Origin: Leclercia adecarboxylata
GTDB lineage: Bacteria; Pseudomonadota; Gammaproteobacteria; Enterobacterales; Enterobacteriaceae
Direction: 5' to 3'
Assembly: GCA_901472455.1 (NCBI GenBank)
Contig: LR590464.1
Location: 1,178,001 to 1,242,000, forward strand
Length of the DNA: 64,000 nt
A program made the position numbers and the translations under genes. The stretch's first letter is position 1. Each line of letters starts with the position of its first letter. The notes beneath the pieces were generated by a model. The model was not told the DNA's origin. It made no database searches and saw only the letters and a program-made list of their open reading frames with translations. This document shows positions 62,185-64,000 of the stretch, one piece after another.

Positions 62185-62974
62185 ATGTACGTTGCGGTTG
62201 GACAATTTGCAGTAACGGCGAACTGGCAAAAAAATGCCGAAACTTGCGTTTCGCTGATGGCACAGGCGGCCTCGCAGGGGGCATCGCTGCTGGTGCTGCC
62301 CGAAGCGCTACTCGCCCGTGATGACAACGATCCCGATCTGTCGGTAAAGTCGGCCCAGCCGCTGGACGGCGGCTTTTTGGCGATGCTGCTGGCAGAGAGC
62401 GCCCGTAATGAACTGACTACGGTGCTGACGGTGCATGTCCCCTCCACCGCGGGCAGGGCGATCAATACCCTCGTCGCCCTGCGTGGCGGCAGGATCGTTG
62501 AGCAGTATGCCAAGCTGCATCTTTACGATGCGTTCAATATTCAGGAATCCAGGCTGGTGGATGCGGGAACGAGAGTGCCGCCGCTGATTGAAATTGAGGG
62601 TATCCGTTTGGGGTTGATGACCTGCTACGATTTGCGCTTCCCGGAGATGGCGTTGAATCTGGCGCTGGCGGGAGCAGAGGTTTTGGTTCTGCCTGCGGCA
62701 TGGGTCAGGGGGCCCGCTCAAGGAGCACCACTGGTCAACGCTGCTGGCGGCCAGGGCGCTGGATACTACCTGCTATGTGGTAGCAGCAGGGGAGTGTGGT
62801 AACAAGAATATCGGTCAGAGCCGCATTATCGACCCCCTTGGCGTAACCATTGCGGCCGCGGCTGAAGGGCCAGCACTGTTAATAGCGGAGATCAGCCAGC
62901 AGCGCATTACGCTGGCGCGTCAGCAGTTGCCGGTGCTACGCAACCGACGCTTCGCACCCCCGCAATTGTTGTGA
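62185..62974 (+). CDS. ybeM: Nitrilase-superfamily amidase YbeM, probable deaminated-glutathione amidase (frameshifted)
   Basis: It starts [20 protein letters not shown] behind AAGGGGAA. The catalytic triad is visible: Glu in [10 protein letters not shown], Lys in [10 protein letters not shown], Cys in [13 protein letters not shown]. The frame breaks near 62715, after LPAAWVRGP; it continues [20 protein letters not shown] to FAPPQLL. Corrected length about 262 residues. Nit1-type enzymes of this group repair deaminated glutathione. In E. coli K-12 the gene is annotated as disrupted, so a complete copy here would be of interest. Confidence 0.88.
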
Positions 62975-63101
62975 CGTTTTTTAAACAACGCTTGATTCAC
63001 CTTGTTACAGATTGCTATTGTGTGCGGGCGTCAAATGACCGTTAATAAGGTCGGGTTTTTTAAGGCGCGAAACGCAGCCTGTTTACGTCAAGAAGGTATC
63101 T

Positions 63102-63305
63102 ATGGGTGAGATTAGTATTACCAAACTGCTTGTGGTAGCCGCACTGGTTGTCCTGCTGTTTGGTACCAAGAAATTACGTACGCTGGGCGGAGACCTGGGT
63201 GCTGCTATCAAAGGCTTTAAAAAGGCGATGAACGACGATGACGTCACGGCGAAGAAAAGCGCCGATGCGGATATCACTGCCGAAAAACTCTCCCACAAAG
63301 AGTAA
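63102..63305 (+). CDS. tatE: Sec-independent translocase component TatE
   Basis: Intact, 67 residues. An N-terminal membrane helix ([20 protein letters not shown]) is followed by the conserved hinge [20 protein letters not shown] and a charged tail. It is a TatA paralogue that can join the twin-arginine translocase. Confidence 0.96.
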   Translation: MGEISITKLLVVAALVVLLFGTKKLRTLGGDLGAAIKGFKKAMNDDDVTAKKSADADITAEKLSHKE

Positions 63306-63332
63306 CGGCTACGCCTTAATGGCTTGCGATAG

Positions 63333-63360
63333 AAAAAAACCGGCTAAAGCCGGTTTTTTT
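63333..63360. terminator. Bidirectional terminator between tatE and lipA
   Basis: AAAAAAACCGGCT-AA-AGCCGGTTTTTTT, a symmetric hairpin with A and T runs on both sides, suits both tatE and the convergent lipA. Confidence 0.92.
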
Positions 63361-63390
63361 ATGGGTGAACTGTAAACGTTTGTGACGGGT

Positions 63391-64000
63391 TTACTTCACT
63401 TCTTCGCCTTTCGCCTGCATATCGGCGTGATAGGACGAACGAACGAACGGGCCGCAGGCTGCATGGGTGAAGCCCATCGCCATTGCTTCGGCTTTCATTT
63501 CGTCAAACTCTTCAGGGCTTACGTAGCGCTGCACCGGCAGGTGGTGACGGCTTGGCTGCAGATACTGGCCCAGCGTCAGCATGGTGACGCCATGGCGACG
63601 CAGGTCGCGCATGACTTCAATGATCTCTTCGTTGGTTTCACCCAGACCCACCCATCAGGCCAGATTTGGTTGGGATCTCAGGATGCGCTTCTTTAAAACG
63701 CTCCAGCAGTTTCAGAGACCAGTTGTAATCGGCGCCCGGACGAACCTGACGATAGAGACGCGGTACGTTTTCCAGGTTGTGGTTAAACACGTCTGGTGGC
63801 GTGGCGTTGAGGATATCCAGCGCGCGATCCATACGGCCACGGAAGTCGGGAACCAGCGTCTCGATTTTGATGGACGGGCTTTTTTCACGAATGGCAGAGA
63901 TACAGTCAGCAAAGTGCTGGGCACCACCGTCGCGCAGATCGTCGCGGTCAACAGAGGTGATAACCACATAACGCAGGGCCATGTCAGCAATAGTCTGTGC
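63391..64000 (-). CDS. lipA: Lipoyl synthase, C-terminal part (5' end outside window; one frameshift)
   Basis: A radical-SAM enzyme that inserts sulfur into octanoyl groups. The visible part begins inside the TIM barrel ([50 protein letters not shown]) and ends MQAKGEEVK. The CxxxCxxC cluster motif would lie beyond 64000. The frame breaks near 63652; since lipA is a core gene, this is strong evidence for sequence error. Convergent with tatE, as in E. coli. Confidence 0.95.

Overview
The window is enterobacterial chromosome. The gene order entD-fepA-fes-ybdZ-entF-fepCGD-entS-fepB-entCEBAH-cstA-ybdD-hcxA, then ybdO-ahpCF-uspG-ybdR-rnk-rna-dcuC-pagP-cspE-crcB-ybeM-tatE-lipA, is the E. coli 13-14 minute region. 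It carries insertions typical of Enterobacter/Lelliottia/Leclercia/Klebsiella-like genomes: a complete mtnKADCBE methionine-salvage set, an apiose-like sugar locus, and many C-rich/G-rich palindromic repeats. Genus cannot be settled from this alone. fepE, dsbG and the citrate-lyase genes of E. coli K-12 are missing from their usual places.

Layout: 1-10600 is a branched-pentose locus (kinase, isomerase, split transketolase, SorC-type regulator, ribose-type ABC transporter with a DUF2291 lipoprotein). The set matches the non-oxidative D-apiose pathway. Both operons are preceded by near-copies of the same promoter/operator. 10600-30920 is the enterobactin biosynthesis, export and uptake locus, with Fur-box-like sequences in its three divergent promoters. 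31450-36410 holds an M20 peptidase with YjiG/YjiH membrane proteins, then cstA-ybdD. 36475-43463 holds an SDR, hcxA, a second sugar-type ABC transporter and an LVIVD-repeat protein. 43532-49496 is methionine salvage, with MetJ boxes; a possible MetJ box also precedes hcxA and the second transporter. 49565-64000 holds ybdO, alkyl-hydroperoxide reductase, uspG, ybdR, rnk, a flavin-reductase-like gene, rna, dcuC, pagP, cspE, crcB, ybeM, tatE and part of lipA.

The gaps between genes are the most unusual part. A dispersed element of about 348 bp occurs four times in the same orientation (5403, 11323, 24078, 45902). One of its hairpins changes sequence on both arms in the fourth copy while staying perfectly paired, which points to a selected structure. 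Each copy is followed by arrays built on a CCCCTCACCC...GGGGAGAGGG palindrome; two more arrays stand alone (19588, 30937). The 3' end of uspG is repeated twice more in tandem beyond the gene.

About half of the genes, including essential or highly conserved ones (lipA, entF, fepA, ahpF), carry one or more single-base frameshifts, mostly at short homopolymers. This looks like sequence error rather than gene decay. Coordinates below are for the corrected genes, and each entry says where the frame breaks. No tRNA, rRNA, CRISPR, transposase or integrase was seen.
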